Positions 56,928 to 57,007 of a DNA stretch of 57,007 nt are shown here, piece by piece. The position numbers and the translations under genes are program-made. The notes beneath the pieces are model-generated. The model did not search any database. It was given only the letters and a program-made list of their open reading frames with translations, and was not told the DNA's origin. Within the stretch, counting starts at the first letter, position 1. The number at the start of each line of letters is the position of its first letter. Location of the stretch: positions 119,576 through 176,582 of the forward strand of contig PFBV01000005.1 in the NCBI GenBank assembly GCA_002778465.1. Direction: 5' to 3'. The stretch is from Candidatus Magasanikbacteria bacterium CG10_big_fil_rev_8_21_14_0_10_36_32. GTDB taxonomy: Bacteria > Patescibacteriota > Patescibacteriia > Magasanikbacterales > GWA2-37-8.

Positions 56928-57007
56928 ATGGAAAAATACTCTGGCGAACAATTTTTACACCAAAAAGATTCTCGGCTTCACACAGCCGATATTGTTGAAC
57001 ATGAACA
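56928..57007 (+). CDS. Start of an ORF truncated by the window end
   Basis: ATG at 56928, open to window end: MEKYSGEQFLHQKDSRLHTADIVEHE... Confidence 0.55.
   Translation, partial: MEKYSGEQFLHQKDSRLHTADIVEHE

Noticed and set aside
1-57007. CRISPR arrays, tRNA or rRNA genes
   Set aside because: No regularly spaced direct repeats, no tRNA cloverleaf or rRNA signature recognised by eye; a tRNAscan/CRISPR search would be needed to exclude them fully.

Overview
The window reads as a chromosomal segment of an AT-rich bacterium, probably Patescibacteria/CPR. That lineage is inferred from the small twin-CxxC zinc-ribbon protein, the VirD4/TraC-like ATPase, sparse Shine-Dalgarno sites and gene content; it was not tested. 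About 1-45.2 kb is one co-oriented surface-polysaccharide cluster of roughly 38 genes on the + strand. It holds RmlD-like and other SDRs, many glycosyltransferases, a Wzx-like flippase, a GtrB/GtrA/large-membrane-protein set and most of a CDP-3,6-dideoxyhexose pathway (RfbF, RfbG, RfbH, RfbJ/S-like, RfbE). It also holds unusual enzymes: an acylating acetaldehyde dehydrogenase plus 4-hydroxy-2-oxovalerate aldolase, two acetolactate-synthase-like TPP enzymes, a NeuB-cupin fusion, two NUDIX proteins, four radical SAM proteins and several methyltransferases. About 45.3-57 kb is mostly housekeeping: rpmA, a WecA/MraY-family transferase, DUF192, rplU, recR, ybaB, dnaB, a HIT protein, a type IV secretion-like ATPase, a zinc-ribbon protein and mnmA. 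Two observations stand out. First, each TPP enzyme sits beside an enzyme that could make a 2-keto acid (HOA aldolase, NeuB), inside a CDP-4-keto-sugar pathway. This suggests YerE-like acyl transfer that builds long branched-chain sugars. Second, an unlisted 48-aa membrane smORF on the minus strand (53106-53252) has a perfect consensus promoter, a strong Shine-Dalgarno and a terminator. All functional names come from motif and sequence recognition without database searches.
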